DNA of 64,000 nt from positions 1,116,001 through 1,180,000 of the forward strand of contig NZ_BAABWX010000001.1 of assembly GCF_040364665.1 (NCBI RefSeq), written 5' to 3'. The translations under genes were made by a program, and so were the position numbers. Within the stretch, counting starts at the first letter, position 1. Each line of letters begins with the position of its first letter. The notes beneath the pieces were generated by a model, which saw only the letters and a program-made list of their open reading frames with translations, did not search any database and had not been told where the DNA came from. This document shows, one piece after another, positions 36,163 through 45,565 of this stretch. This DNA is from Cognatishimia sp. WU-CL00825 (GTDB taxonomy: Bacteria > Pseudomonadota > Alphaproteobacteria > Rhodobacterales > Rhodobacteraceae).

Positions 36163-37104
36163 TTATTGAGCAAGCTTTTCAATCGCTGCTTTGACATCAT
36201 CGGCAGTGCCAACGGGGGTACAAGCAATCGACCGATCAATCCGGCGCACCATGCCAGACAGCGCCTTGCCTGCCCCAATCTCATAGATTTCGGTCACGCC
36301 TTCACCGGCCATCCACGCCACAGATTCGCGCCAGCGCACCGAACCAGTGACCTGCTCTACCAACAAAGACCGAATGGTGGCCGGGTCAGAAATCGCTTGC
36401 GCCCGCACATTGGCCACCAAAGGCACAACAGGGCGATTGATATCAACTTTGTTCAAGGCTTCGGCCATAACTTCGGCAGCTGGCTGCATCAGTGCGCAAT
36501 GGAACGGGGCGCTTACAGGCAGCAACACAGCACGTTTCGCGCCTTTTTCCTTGGCAAGATCAAGCGCGCGCTCTACAGCGGCTTTGTGGCCAGAAACCAC
36601 AACCTGCCCCGGATCATTATCATTTGCCGCCTGACAGACTTCGCCCTGCGCTGCCGCCTCGGCAACTTCGGTTGCAGCGGCAAAATCTAGACCCAACAAT
36701 GCTGCCATGGCCCCCACGCCAACAGGCACAGCTGCTTGCATCGCGGCACCACGGGTGCGCAGCAAACGTGCCGTATCTGAAACGCTGATCGCGCCGGCCG
36801 CAGCAAGCGCAGAATATTCGCCCAACGAATGCCCCGCCACATAAGTTGCGGCCTCAACCGAGATACCTTCGGCCTCTAGGGCGCGTACAGCGGCCAAAGA
36901 GGTCGCCATCAATGCAGGCTGTGCGTTTTGCGTCAGGGTCAGATCTGCCTGATCGCCGTCCCAAATCAGGGCACTCAGCTTTTCACCCAATGCGTCATCA
37001 ACTTCTTCAAAAATAGCTTTCGAAGCTGGATAAGCATCGGCCAATGCCTTGCCCATTCCAATTGTCTGCGCGCCCTGCCCTGGAAAAACAAATGCTCGGC
37101 TCAT
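36163..37104 (-). CDS. fabD: Malonyl-CoA:ACP transacylase
   Basis: Loads malonyl groups on ACP. 313 residues from ATG 37104 (MSRAFVFPGQGAQ), with AGGGG upstream. Active-site GHSLGEYSALAA (Ser about 92) and a catalytic His in VSAPFHCALM. First gene of the fabD-fabG-acpP series. Confidence 0.97.
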   Translation of the reverse strand: MSRAFVFPGQGAQTIGMGKALADAYPASKAIFEEVDDALGEKLSALIWDGDQADLTLTQNAQPALMATSLAAVRALEAEGISVEAATYVAGHSLGEYSALAAAGAISVSDTARLLRTRGAAMQAAVPVGVGAMAALLGLDFAAATEVAEAAAQGEVCQAANDNDPGQVVVSGHKAAVERALDLAKEKGAKRAVLLPVSAPFHCALMQPAAEVMAEALNKVDINRPVVPLVANVRAQAISDPATIRSLLVEQVTGSVRWRESVAWMAGEGVTEIYEIGAGKALSGMVRRIDRSIACTPVGTADDVKAAIEKLAQ

Positions 37105-37261
37105 CACGGTCCCCTGTTTCTTAACGTTTTAACCGCAATACCCCGCTCTGTGCACAGGTGCAACGGCCTTGCGCTTTCCCGCACGCATTGAACTGCCCGA
37201 AAGCCTTGTTCAATTCACCATGCCCCGTATCTTCGGTGAAAATCACGTGCAAGGATCCACA

Positions 37262-38461
37262 ATGCCCCTTTCTAACACCCTAGAAACCTATGGCAGTGTT
37301 ACAAAAACATTCCATTGGCTGACCGCTCTTTTGATATTATCTGCCTTTCCAATCGGCTATTTCGCTCATGAAGCACCGTTTTCAAACAGCGAAGAACTTG
37401 CTCAAAAAGCGTTCTTGTTTTCGCTTCACAAAACGATCGGTATTGCTGCCTTTTTCACAGCTTTACTGCGCATAGTCTGGGCGTTGCGCCAAATTCACCC
37501 CGGACTGTTGAACCCTGAAGACAAATTGGAAGCAACCGCTGCGCAAACCGCCCATTGGCTGCTTTATGGCTCGATGTTGCTTGTGCCTTTTTCCGGCTGG
37601 GTGCATCACGCCTCGACCCAGGGTTTTGCCCCAATCTGGTGGCCATTTGGCCAGAACCTACCGCTTATCCCCAAAAGCGAAGCGCTTGCGCAAGCCACAT
37701 CAACTTTGCATTTCATTCTGATTCTGGTACTTGCCCTTACTATTCTGGCCCACGTGGGTGGCGCATTGAAACACTTTGTCATTGACCGCGATCAGACGCT
37801 GCAGCGCATGCTGCCAGGAAATTCAAGCGCACCAATGCCACCCAAGCAAGATCACAGCAAACGTCCATTGGCCCTAGCCTTGATCATCTGGATGGTCGCT
37901 TTGGGTCTGGGCGCAGGCACAGGAGCTTTCCGTACAACGGAAACCGCCCCGGTCAGCGCTGCCACGCTGGATCAGGTGACCTCGGATTGGCAAGTCCAAA
38001 GCGGTGCCTTAGAAATCACCGTGGCGCAATTTGGCACGCCAGTGACAGGTAATTTTGCAGAATGGACGGCAGATATTACCTTTTCCAAAGACGCCATCGA
38101 CAACAACCATGGCAATGTGAAGGTCACGATCTCTGTCGGGTCGCTGACGCTTGGATCTGTCACCCAACAAGCAATGGGGTTTGATTATTTCAACACGGCA
38201 GAATTTCCAACGGCAGAATTCAACGCCGAAATTCTGGCCGCAGCCGAAGGGTATGTCGCCCAGGGCACGCTGACTTTACGCGGGGTAGAAATGCCAGTCT
38301 CTTTACCCTTTTTACTAGAGACCGACGGCAAGACCGCGACCATGACCGGACAAACACAGATCAGCCGAATGGATTTTGGCATTGGTGCAAATCAGCCGGA
38401 CGAAGCCTCGCTAGGCTTTGCAGTTGATATCTCGGTCAACCTTACCGCGCAACGCAACTAA
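37262..38461 (+). CDS. Cytochrome b561 - YceI fusion protein
   Basis: 399 residues from ATG 37262 (AAGGA 6 nt upstream). Residues about 10-190 are a b561 di-haem membrane domain with four helices and haem-ligand histidines (KTFHWLT, LHKTIG, TAHWLLYG, STLHFIL). A fifth helix lies at about 203-222, and residues about 230-399 form a periplasmic YceI lipocalin-like domain (WTADITFSKD, GTLTLRGVEMPVSLPF). YceI domains bind polyprenyl compounds such as ubiquinone, so a membrane quinone/haem redox role is likely. A stand-alone YceI gene converges on it. Confidence 0.92.
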   Translation: MPLSNTLETYGSVTKTFHWLTALLILSAFPIGYFAHEAPFSNSEELAQKAFLFSLHKTIGIAAFFTALLRIVWALRQIHPGLLNPEDKLEATAAQTAHWLLYGSMLLVPFSGWVHHASTQGFAPIWWPFGQNLPLIPKSEALAQATSTLHFILILVLALTILAHVGGALKHFVIDRDQTLQRMLPGNSSAPMPPKQDHSKRPLALALIIWMVALGLGAGTGAFRTTETAPVSAATLDQVTSDWQVQSGALEITVAQFGTPVTGNFAEWTADITFSKDAIDNNHGNVKVTISVGSLTLGSVTQQAMGFDYFNTAEFPTAEFNAEILAAAEGYVAQGTLTLRGVEMPVSLPFLLETDGKTATMTGQTQISRMDFGIGANQPDEASLGFAVDISVNLTAQRN

Positions 38462-38480
38462 GCGGTGCCGCAAACAAAAA

Positions 38481-38510
38481 GCCCCCGGTCTTACACCGGG
38501 GGCTTTTTTT
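38481..38510. terminator. Terminator between the b561-YceI and yceI genes
   Basis: 9-bp stem GCCCCCGGT / ACCGGGGGC with 5-nt loop, T-run after and A-run before, between convergent genes. Confidence 0.9.
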
Positions 38511-38542
38511 GTTTGCGTTTTGTTTTCGTTAAAGGCGCGCGG

Positions 38543-39118
38543 TTAACCGTCGACCTTCATCGCCTCGACTGAAATATTGACTGACACTTCGTCGCCAACA
38601 AATGGTGCAAACATACCCAGGTTGTATTCCGAGCGCACCAATGTGGTTGTTGCGTCAAATCCCGCCCAGGCTTTGCCTTCCATCGGGTGATCGCCCGCTT
38701 GGTTCAGTGTGGCATTCAAAACAACCGATTTGGTGACTTCGTTCAGTGTCAAATCGCCGGTGATCAGGGCTGTGTTTTCGCCTGTCACCTCAATACTGGT
38801 CGACGCAAAGCTAACCATTTCGTCATCTGCGGCACCAAAGAAATCGGGTGACATAAAGTGACCAAAACGCTGTTCCCAACCGGTCAGCATGGTTTTCACA
38901 GGGAAGGCCACTGAAACAGATGATTCTGCTGGGTTTTCTTGGTCAAACATAATGTCGCCAGAAAAACCAGAGAACATGCCATAGGTCGTGGAATACCCAA
39001 GGTGATTATAAGTAAAGACAATCTGGCTGTGGCTAGGGTCAAGGGCGTATTTTTCGGCGTCGGCTGAAGCAACGGTGGCGGCAGCCATTAGGCCAGCAGC
39101 AAGAATTAACGATTTCAT
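38543..39118 (-). CDS. Periplasmic YceI-family protein
   Basis: 191 residues from ATG 39118 (MKSLILAAGLMAAATVASA signal peptide). The lipocalin-like YceI core includes YALDPSHSQIVFTYNHLGYST and GDLTLNEVTKSVVLNATLN. Same domain as the C-terminal half of the neighbouring fusion protein; they may share an isoprenoid ligand. Confidence 0.93.
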   Translation of the reverse strand: MKSLILAAGLMAAATVASADAEKYALDPSHSQIVFTYNHLGYSTTYGMFSGFSGDIMFDQENPAESSVSVAFPVKTMLTGWEQRFGHFMSPDFFGAADDEMVSFASTSIEVTGENTALITGDLTLNEVTKSVVLNATLNQAGDHPMEGKAWAGFDATTTLVRSEYNLGMFAPFVGDEVSVNISVEAMKVDG

Positions 39119-39221
39119 AAGAATGATCTCCATCAGGGTTTGATGAAGTCTAAAAGGCGGCTTATCGGATAAAACTCAATTGCATCTGCGCCACAGAACA
39201 TGTGCGCAATCGCACAACCCA

Positions 39222-39737
39222 CTATTTTCTAATCATCTTCTCAGAATAATACCGCATATAGCTCTCTGCCAGGCGATTGGAATTCTTTGCACTGACATGC
39301 AGCCTGACCGCACCTACAGCCTGACGATCGACCCGTTGATTATCCAAATGCAAGCGGCCCAAAAATGGCTTCAGAGACAGGCAATCAAAAGCGCCAAGCA
39401 TCGCAGAGTGCACTGTCGCGGGCCCCTCCCCCGGTGCCTGCAAATAAAACTCGCCAAAACTTGGATCAAAATGCAGATCGCAAGGGCCTTCTTTGCGACC
39501 AGACCGTGCCACATGCAAACCGCTGACAAAAAGGCCGGCGCCCAAAAACACCTGCAACCACAAGACAGAGAGCGACGTGGCGAACTCTTGGAGCAGCACA
39601 ACGCTAATCCCGGCCACACAAAGCGTGGTTCCTAACACCAGACCAAGAACTCTTAGAGCAATGCGATAGTCCTCTAGATGACGCGCTCTGCTCTGCAGAT
39701 CATTCTGGTGTGTTTGGACAAAAGATGTCATTTGCAA
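39222..39737 (-). CDS. Membrane protein of unknown function
   Basis: 171 residues: a soluble N-terminus (about 1-25), two membrane helices (about 26-49 and 56-76), then a C-terminal soluble domain of about 90 residues (GKEGPCDLHFDPSFGEFYLQ). No family recognised. It lies between the yceI gene and rpsF, divergent to the latter. Confidence 0.6.
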   Translation of the reverse strand: MQMTSFVQTHQNDLQSRARHLEDYRIALRVLGLVLGTTLCVAGISVVLLQEFATSLSVLWLQVFLGAGLFVSGLHVARSGRKEGPCDLHFDPSFGEFYLQAPGEGPATVHSAMLGAFDCLSLKPFLGRLHLDNQRVDRQAVGAVRLHVSAKNSNRLAESYMRYYSEKMIRK

Positions 39738-39989
39738 AACGGCCTTTCAAAAGCACTTTGTTGAAAGGCAACATTCGCGCCAAATAACGGCGCAATTGCG
39801 GCAACCGCCCCCGAATGCACAAGGAAACAAACTGTTTCCAAATAAATTGATGCTTGTTTTGCACAGCCAATTGGGTATACAGCGCCATCCTTTTGCAAAT
39901 ACTTAGAACCGCGCAGTCTCTCGTGGGTAGGGCGCAAAAGGGAAATGCCCTGCTCTTTGAAATGCGCTTGAATATGAAATGGAGAGCAC

Positions 39990-40346
39990 ATGCCACTCTA
40001 TGAGCATGTATTCATCTCGCGCCAGGACTTGTCCAACGCGCAAGCTGAAAGCCTAATCGAACATTTTGGCACAGTTTTGTCTGACAACGGCGGCTCGCTC
40101 GTTGACAGCGAATACTGGGGCGTCAAAACGATGGCTTACAAGATCAACAAAAACCGCAAGGGCCACTACGCCTTCTTGAAAACCGATGCCCCTGCACCGG
40201 CCATTCAAGAAATGGAACGCCTGATGCGGCTGCACGACGACGTGATGCGTATTCTTACCATCAAAGTCGACGATCACCCCGAAGGTCCTTCGGTACAAAT
40301 GCAGAAACGTGACGACCGCGGCGACCGCCGCGAACGTCGCAACTGA
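39990..40346 (+). CDS. rpsF: 30S ribosomal protein S6
   Basis: 118 residues with MPLYEHVFISRQDLS and GVKTMAYKINKNRKGHYAFL. The tail is charged (RDDRGDRRERRN). First of rpsF-rpsR-rplI; GGAGAG precedes the ATG. Confidence 0.98.
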   Translation: MPLYEHVFISRQDLSNAQAESLIEHFGTVLSDNGGSLVDSEYWGVKTMAYKINKNRKGHYAFLKTDAPAPAIQEMERLMRLHDDVMRILTIKVDDHPEGPSVQMQKRDDRGDRRERRN

Positions 40347-40371
40347 TAGCGCGAAGAAAGGACAGTAAATC

Positions 40372-40599
40372 ATGGCTGCAAAACCATTTTTCCGCCGTCG
40401 TAAAGTTTGCCCATTCTCGGGCGACAACGCACCTGCGATTGATTACAAAGACACAAAATTGCTGCAACGCTACATCTCTGAGCGTGGCAAAATCGTGCCT
40501 TCCCGTATCACCGCTGTTTCCGCCAAAAAGCAACGTGAATTGGCACGCGCAATCAAACGCGCTCGCTTCCTCGCGCTGCTGCCCTACGCTGTGAAATAA
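40372..40599 (+). CDS. rpsR: 30S ribosomal protein S18
   Basis: 75 residues, basic, with [21 protein letters not shown] and [20 protein letters not shown]. Partner of S6 on the 30S platform; 25 bp after rpsF. Confidence 0.98.
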   Translation: MAAKPFFRRRKVCPFSGDNAPAIDYKDTKLLQRYISERGKIVPSRITAVSAKKQRELARAIKRARFLALLPYAVK

Positions 40600-40610
40600 G
40601 GAGAGAACTC

Positions 40611-41234
40611 ATGCAAGTTATCCTTCTGGAACGCGTGGCCAAACTGGGCCAAATGGGCGATGTGGTTGACGTGAAGCCGGGTTTCGCCCGCAACTTCCTG
40701 TTGCCACAAGGCAAAGCTTTGTCTGCTTCAGCGACCAACATCGCACAATTTGAAGCGCAGAAAGCTCAGCTGGAAGCCAACAACCTGGAAACCAAAAAAG
40801 AAGCAGAAGCATTTGCCGAGCGTCTTGATGGTCAACAGTTCATCGTGATTCGTTCCGCATCTGATGCGGGCGCACTTTACGGCTCCGTCACCCCGCGTGA
40901 CGCAGCTGATGTTGCGACAGAAAACGGCTTCACCGTCGACCGCAAGCAAGTTGCTTTGATCGCACCGATCAAGTACCTTGGTCTGCACGAAGTTGAAGTT
41001 AAACTGCACCCAGAGGTGGCAGTGAACATCACTATGAACGTTGCACGTTCACAGGAAGAAGCAGAGCTTCAAGCCTCTGGCAAGTCCATTCAGGATCTCG
41101 CCGCCGAGGAAGAAGCGGCTGCAGAATTCGAGATCGCCGAATTGTTCGACGACATCGGCTCTGCTGCTTCTGACGACGATGATATGGGCGACGCAGCTCC
41201 TGCTGCAGAGTCTGACGAAGAAGCGGCTTCTTAA
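40611..41234 (+). CDS. rplI: 50S ribosomal protein L9 with acidic C-terminal extension
   Basis: [32 protein letters not shown] is the L9 N-terminal signature, followed by the long helix and C-terminal domain to about residue 150. The protein has 207 residues against about 150 usually. The last ~55 are Glu/Asp/Ala-rich ([37 protein letters not shown]). Long L9 tails are frequent in alphaproteobacteria. Confidence 0.97.
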   Translation: MQVILLERVAKLGQMGDVVDVKPGFARNFLLPQGKALSASATNIAQFEAQKAQLEANNLETKKEAEAFAERLDGQQFIVIRSASDAGALYGSVTPRDAADVATENGFTVDRKQVALIAPIKYLGLHEVEVKLHPEVAVNITMNVARSQEEAELQASGKSIQDLAAEEEAAAEFEIAELFDDIGSAASDDDDMGDAAPAAESDEEAAS

Positions 41235-41255
41235 GCCCTTTTTGTAAAAAAATAC

Positions 41256-41282
41256 GGAACGCGCGCGCAATCGCGCGTTTCA
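41256..41282 (+). terminator. GC-rich hairpin after rplI
   Basis: AACGCGCG / CGCGCGTT stem with a 6-nt loop, about 25 bp after the stop; no strong T-run. Confidence 0.5.
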
Positions 41283-41454
41283 ATTGCAAGAAAAAGCTGC
41301 AAAAGCGGCAAGTTTAACAACTTTTAGGCGAAGAAATTGCCCCCACGCCATATTTAAGGCAAAAATGCTTGCAATAGTATTAGTCGCCATCGAGCGTGTT
41401 CACCATTTATTTGTGGTGGCTCGAAATAGTAGCTAGAAACAGCAGGTGTATGTT

Positions 41455-41856
41455 ATGAATAAGATCGATGTATTGGTGGGCAAGCGCATTCGGGCGCGCC
41501 GTCACGCCATTGGGATCAGCCAGACAGAACTTGGCGACGCTATTGGCGTCAAATTTCAGCAAATTCAAAAATACGAAACCGGGGCCAATCGGGTCAGCGC
41601 GTCGCGTCTTTGGGCGGTTGCTGAAAAACTAGGCGTTGATGTGGTTTATTTCTTTGAAGGTATTCGTCGCGGCGAGGAAATCTCTGGTTCAGAGGTTGAT
41701 CCCGTTGACAAAATGGACTTCTTGTCAGACCGTGATACGCTCGAAATGATGGAGCTTTATCGCAAGTTGCCGCAGTCGCAACGCAGTGCGGTACTTGCCT
41801 TTATGCGGTCCATGGCCGTTGATAGTTTCGATCAAAAGATCAGCGCCGCGAACTAA
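41455..41856 (+). CDS. XRE-family transcriptional regulator upstream of luxR
   Basis: 133 residues (MNKIDVLVGKRIRARRHAIG). HTH_3 domain about 5-65 (ISQTELGDAIGVKFQQIQKYETGANRVSASRLWAVAEKLGV), then an acidic C-terminal segment with a helical LPQSQRSAVLAFMRSMA. ATG 41455 is favoured over a GTG at 41446. It ends 49 bp before luxR on the same strand. The family is common in Rhodobacteraceae; role unknown. Confidence 0.88.
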   Translation: MNKIDVLVGKRIRARRHAIGISQTELGDAIGVKFQQIQKYETGANRVSASRLWAVAEKLGVDVVYFFEGIRRGEEISGSEVDPVDKMDFLSDRDTLEMMELYRKLPQSQRSAVLAFMRSMAVDSFDQKISAAN

Positions 41857-41905
41857 GCGCTCATTTTTTAGTAAGATGGTGGTGTTGCAATAAGGAGGAA
41901 CATAT

Positions 41906-42607
41906 TTGGATTTACATAGTCTTCACGATGTCCCCAACTCGCAAAACCTTTATACGACATATCTTGATAAGATCTGCGAAGAGTTCGAATTTGACGACGC
42001 GGCCTATGCTGGCGTCAACCCGGTCAGTGGGTCCATGCATGCATTTGTGACCTATAGCGAAGACTGGCAGGATCACTACCAAAAAAACAACCTGCACACC
42101 GTTGATCCAACGCTGCATTCTGCCATGCGCAGTGTTGCCCCCTTGGATTGGTCGCGCCTAAGACGCGACAAAAACTTCGACGCCGTTTTCAAAGACGCCC
42201 GCGATTTCGGAATTTGTGATCGGGGTATGACCATTCCCATTCGCGGCCCTTACGGCGAATTTGGCATGCTCAGCGTCACGCGTGATTGCAAACAAAAAAC
42301 CTGGGATAAACTCAAGGCAAAGGTTCTGGCAGAACTGCAACCCGTTGCCGCACATGTGCACGATCACGTCATGAATACCGAGCCGCTCACGCGGTTGCTG
42401 AAAAGCCCTAGCCTTTCAAAACGCGAGCTGGAAATCCTACAGTGGATCGCAGCAGGCAAATCCCAGCAAGACATCGGCGACATCCTGTCTATTTCCAGCC
42501 GGACCGTCGAAGTGCACATTCGATCTGTGCGCCAAAAACTTTTTGCTCTGACCACTGCACAGGCGGTTGGTCGCGCTATTGGGATTGGCCTCATCTACCC
42601 CGGCTAA
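41906..42607 (+). CDS. luxR: LuxR-family acyl-homoserine-lactone receptor/regulator
   Basis: 233 residues. The TTG start at 41906 is fixed by AAGGAGG at 41892-41898. The autoinducer-binding domain (about 1-160) keeps the AHL-contact residues by TraR numbering: W54 (W57), Y58 (Y61), D67 (D70), W82 (W85). The LuxR HTH is at about 168-230 (LSKRELEILQWIAAGKSQQDIGDILSISSRTVEVHI). So it should respond to an AHL, presumably that made by the LuxI encoded 149 bp downstream. Confidence 0.95.
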   Translation: MDLHSLHDVPNSQNLYTTYLDKICEEFEFDDAAYAGVNPVSGSMHAFVTYSEDWQDHYQKNNLHTVDPTLHSAMRSVAPLDWSRLRRDKNFDAVFKDARDFGICDRGMTIPIRGPYGEFGMLSVTRDCKQKTWDKLKAKVLAELQPVAAHVHDHVMNTEPLTRLLKSPSLSKRELEILQWIAAGKSQQDIGDILSISSRTVEVHIRSVRQKLFALTTAQAVGRAIGIGLIYPG

Positions 42608-42690
42608 TAAAACCCCCTTTTTTCAACAGGTTGCCACAGATCGCCGGTTCCTCCGGTTTATTTGCATGCGCGCCGCGCAGCTTTCAGTCA

Positions 42691-42741
42691 ACTACGGGAT
42701 TTCCCTAGTATTAAAAAATCTGTCCTGCATTTAACTATGAT
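42691..42741 (+). promoter_or_regulatory. lux box and luxI promoter
   Basis: ACTACGGGATTTCCCTAGTA (42691-42710) is a near-symmetrical lux-box-like site. TATGAT (42736-42741) serves as -10, which puts the box just upstream of the expected -35 position, as in classical LuxR-activated promoters. AGGA at 42745 is the ribosome binding site. Confidence 0.6.
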
Positions 42742-42756
42742 TTTAGGACAATCTTA

Positions 42757-43710
42757 ATGATGGGGAAAACAATGATTATTACCATAGATGCGCTGAACAA
42801 GCATATGTTCAAGCCGTTGTTGGACGACATGTTCCAGCTCCGTGCCAGAGTATTTGGCGACCGTTTAGGTTGGGAGGTGAACATCGAAAACGGCATGGAA
42901 ATTGATCAATTTGATCACATGGATCCAGGCTATGTTATTGGTGTTGATGACGAGATGAACGTAATCTCTTGTGCCCGAGTGTTGCAGACAACGGGGCCGC
43001 ATATGCTGGCTGACGTTTTTAGTGCCATTCTTGATGGCGAACCACCTTTGCGCAGCCCAAACATTTGGGAATCCACGCGATTTTGCGTTGATACAGCCCG
43101 GTTGAAACGGGACGATTGCAAACACACAGTATCCACTGCCACCTGCGAAATGATGGTTGGCATTCTGGAATACGCAAAACAATCTGGTGTGACAGATATT
43201 ATCACTGTGATCGATCCAATTATGGATCGTGTTCTGAAACGGTCTGACAACGCGCCACATGGCTATGTCGGCAAAAAGGTCCAGATGGGCAAAGTCCCAG
43301 CCTTGGCTGCACTGCTAGACTGTACAGATGAACGTATCCAGCGGGTGCGCGCTTTTGCTGGCGTCACACATGATGTGATGATGTCCGAGGATGAAGCTCT
43401 GGAAAAAATGAATCTGGCGCAGACCAAAAAGATCATCGCTCGCGAAATGGCAGAAGCTGCCAACGAAGCGCCAGTCAAAACGCCGGAAATCAGCGACCTT
43501 CAGCGCTATTGCTACGAACAAATTCTGAACGCCACTGAAACAGGCGACATGACAGCAGCGCTCGAATTGCTACAGCTGCTTTCTGACAAGGTTGGTGCGT
43601 CCACGCCCGACGACTTGCAACGCATTGCGCATGACCTGCCAAGCCGCGAAGTCCTGTCAACTGCGGCCATGAAAAGCGTGATGCGCACCATTCAAAATGG
43701 TGCCGTCTAA
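42757..43710 (+). CDS. luxI: Acyl-homoserine-lactone synthase (LuxI family) with long C-terminal extension
   Basis: Makes AHL signals from S-adenosylmethionine and acyl-ACP. All ten LuxI-family invariant positions are present with a +4 offset: R29, F33, W39, D50, D53, R74, F88, E105, R108 and an acidic residue near 45-48. The family domain ends about residue 205-215. Some 100 further residues (about 215-317; helical, Glu/Ala/Leu-rich, DLQRYCYEQILNATETGD) are not part of the usual enzyme. Starts at codons 2 or 6 are also possible. Confidence 0.95.
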   Translation: MMGKTMIITIDALNKHMFKPLLDDMFQLRARVFGDRLGWEVNIENGMEIDQFDHMDPGYVIGVDDEMNVISCARVLQTTGPHMLADVFSAILDGEPPLRSPNIWESTRFCVDTARLKRDDCKHTVSTATCEMMVGILEYAKQSGVTDIITVIDPIMDRVLKRSDNAPHGYVGKKVQMGKVPALAALLDCTDERIQRVRAFAGVTHDVMMSEDEALEKMNLAQTKKIIAREMAEAANEAPVKTPEISDLQRYCYEQILNATETGDMTAALELLQLLSDKVGASTPDDLQRIAHDLPSREVLSTAAMKSVMRTIQNGAV

Positions 43711-43773
43711 AAAACCAAATGGGTGTGTTCTGATTAGCATCCAAGACAATATGTCCTAGTTGTCTAAAAAATA

Positions 43774-43850
43774 CCGCCTATTCATCCCCTAGGCGGGTTG
43801 CGCTTCTCCTTTGCGCAACAGATGGGAGCTGCTTTGTAAAAGCAGCTCCT
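43774..43850. other. Three consecutive hairpins between luxI and tig
   Basis: CCGCCTA/TAGGCGG (43774-43796), GTTGCGC/GCGCAAC (43797-43819) and GGAGCTGCTTT/AAAGCAGCTCC (43825-43849). The last is followed by TATATCTTTTT and probably ends luxI transcription. The first two have equal 9-nt loops. Confidence 0.7.
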
Positions 43851-43932
43851 ATATCTTTTTGAATTCCCAATTAATACAAATGAAAAAGGGCCGCCCAAAG
43901 GCGACCCAAATCTCGTCAATCTGTGTATCAGC

Positions 43933-45267
43933 TTACTCTTCGTCGAGTGCTTCAACTGCTTTTTGCAGATCGTCTTTGCTGACTTCTTTGTTAGAAACCT
44001 GCGCCAACTCAACAATGTAATCCACAACTTTGTCTTCAAACAAAGGCGCGCGCAGCTGCTGCTGCATTTGCTGGTTCTGTTGAATGAATTCAAAGAATTG
44101 CTTTTCCTGGCCCGGGTACTGACGCGCCTGGTTCATGATCGCTTGTGTCATTTCAGCGTCAGTCACTTCGACTTCTGCTTTCTGACCCAACTCTGCCAAC
44201 AACAGGCCTAGACGCACGCGGCGCTCTGCCAATTTGTTGTGCTCATCAGTTGGCTCGATATTGTCGTGGTCATGACCTTCGACTTCTGGGTTTTCTTCGT
44301 GCCACAGCTGATGCGCGATTTGACCCGCTTCAGCTTCGACCAGGGATGGTGGCAAATCGAAAGACACCAGTGTGTCCAACTTATCAAGCAATCCGCGCTT
44401 CATAACCTGACGCGCTGCGCCAGTGTATTCCGCTTCCAAACGCTCGCTGATTTGGCCTTTCAGTGCGGCCAGATCTTCTGCGCCGAATTTCTTGGCCAAC
44501 TCGTCATTCACTTCAGCAGCCACAGGCTCTTTGACGGCTTTGATGGTGCAAGAGAAAACAGCTTCTTTGCCCGCCAGGTGCTCTGCTTGGTAATCTTCAG
44601 GGAAGGAAACGGTCACGTCCTTCTCTTCTTCGTTTTTCACGCCAACCAGCTGCTCTTCGAAACCAGGGATGAACTGGTTAGAGCCCAGAACCAATGGGAA
44701 ATCGTCGCCAGAACCGCCTTCAAACGCTTCGCCGTCGATTTTGCCAACGAAATCCATGGTGACTTGGTCGCCATCTTTCGCTTTGGTGCCTTTTTTGCGG
44801 TCTTTGAAATCTTGTGCCGTTTCAGCCAAGTTTGCCAAAGCTTCTTCAACGTCAGCATCCGCAGGTTTCACAACCAGCTTTTCTAGTTCAACAGATTTCA
44901 GATCAACTTCTGGAATCTCGGGCAGAGCTTCATAAGACATCGCGACTTCAACGTCATCGCCCTCTTTCCACTCTTCGCCGTTTTTCATTTCGACTTTTGG
45001 CTGCAACGCAGGGCGGTCACCAGAATCTTCAAAATGCTGGTTCATCGCGCCGTCAACGGCGTCTTGCATCGCTTCGCCCAGCAAACGCTGACCAAACTGC
45101 TTTTTCAGCAGAGCCATAGGAACTTTACCTTTACGGAAGCCCTTCATTTCGACTTCTGGCTGCGCTTCAACCAGCTTTTCATTGACTTTAGTGTCCAGTT
45201 CCGCTGCCGAGATAGAGATCTCATAGCCGCGCTTCAGACCTTCGTTCAGAGTCTCTGTGACCTGCAT
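43933..45267 (-). CDS. tig: Trigger factor (ribosome-associated chaperone)
   Basis: 444 residues: N-terminal ribosome-binding domain (about 1-145, [17 protein letters not shown] signature loop), FKBP-type isomerase domain (about 155-245, [20 protein letters not shown]) and a long helical C-terminal arm ending [13 protein letters not shown]. Convergent with luxI. Confidence 0.97.
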   Translation of the reverse strand: MQVTETLNEGLKRGYEISISAAELDTKVNEKLVEAQPEVEMKGFRKGKVPMALLKKQFGQRLLGEAMQDAVDGAMNQHFEDSGDRPALQPKVEMKNGEEWKEGDDVEVAMSYEALPEIPEVDLKSVELEKLVVKPADADVEEALANLAETAQDFKDRKKGTKAKDGDQVTMDFVGKIDGEAFEGGSGDDFPLVLGSNQFIPGFEEQLVGVKNEEEKDVTVSFPEDYQAEHLAGKEAVFSCTIKAVKEPVAAEVNDELAKKFGAEDLAALKGQISERLEAEYTGAARQVMKRGLLDKLDTLVSFDLPPSLVEAEAGQIAHQLWHEENPEVEGHDHDNIEPTDEHNKLAERRVRLGLLLAELGQKAEVEVTDAEMTQAIMNQARQYPGQEKQFFEFIQQNQQMQQQLRAPLFEDKVVDYIVELAQVSNKEVSKDDLQKAVEALDEE

Positions 45268-45565
45268 GTTGCGTCCTTCTTACATGTCAAACGGGTCGCA
45301 TGCCCCGCGACCATATAAATCAGTGGCTCTTCTAGGCTGTGAACGCGCTTGGTGCAAGACGATTCCCACCAACCACATAGGCCTGTCTGAAGCAGGCTTG
45401 CTCAAATCAACTTCAGTGGCGCGTTAACCATTAAAATTGCGTCCAAAATCCTTGGCTATTCCCCCACCTCACCCCTTGATATTTCCTCGGCTGCCCTCTG
45501 AAAAACAAACAATTATGGGATTTCGATTTTTTTTGTTAACCTTTTAAGAAATTAGGAGGAATGTC
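45268..45565. other. Divergent promoter region of tig and a secreted protein gene
   Basis: 298 bp with an AT-rich stretch before the rightward gene (AGGAGG near 45556). No RNA gene or clear operator seen. Confidence 0.6.

Noticed and set aside
39700..39996. Small frames upstream of rpsF on the minus strand
   Set aside because: No start context or family; more likely the rpsF promoter/leader region.
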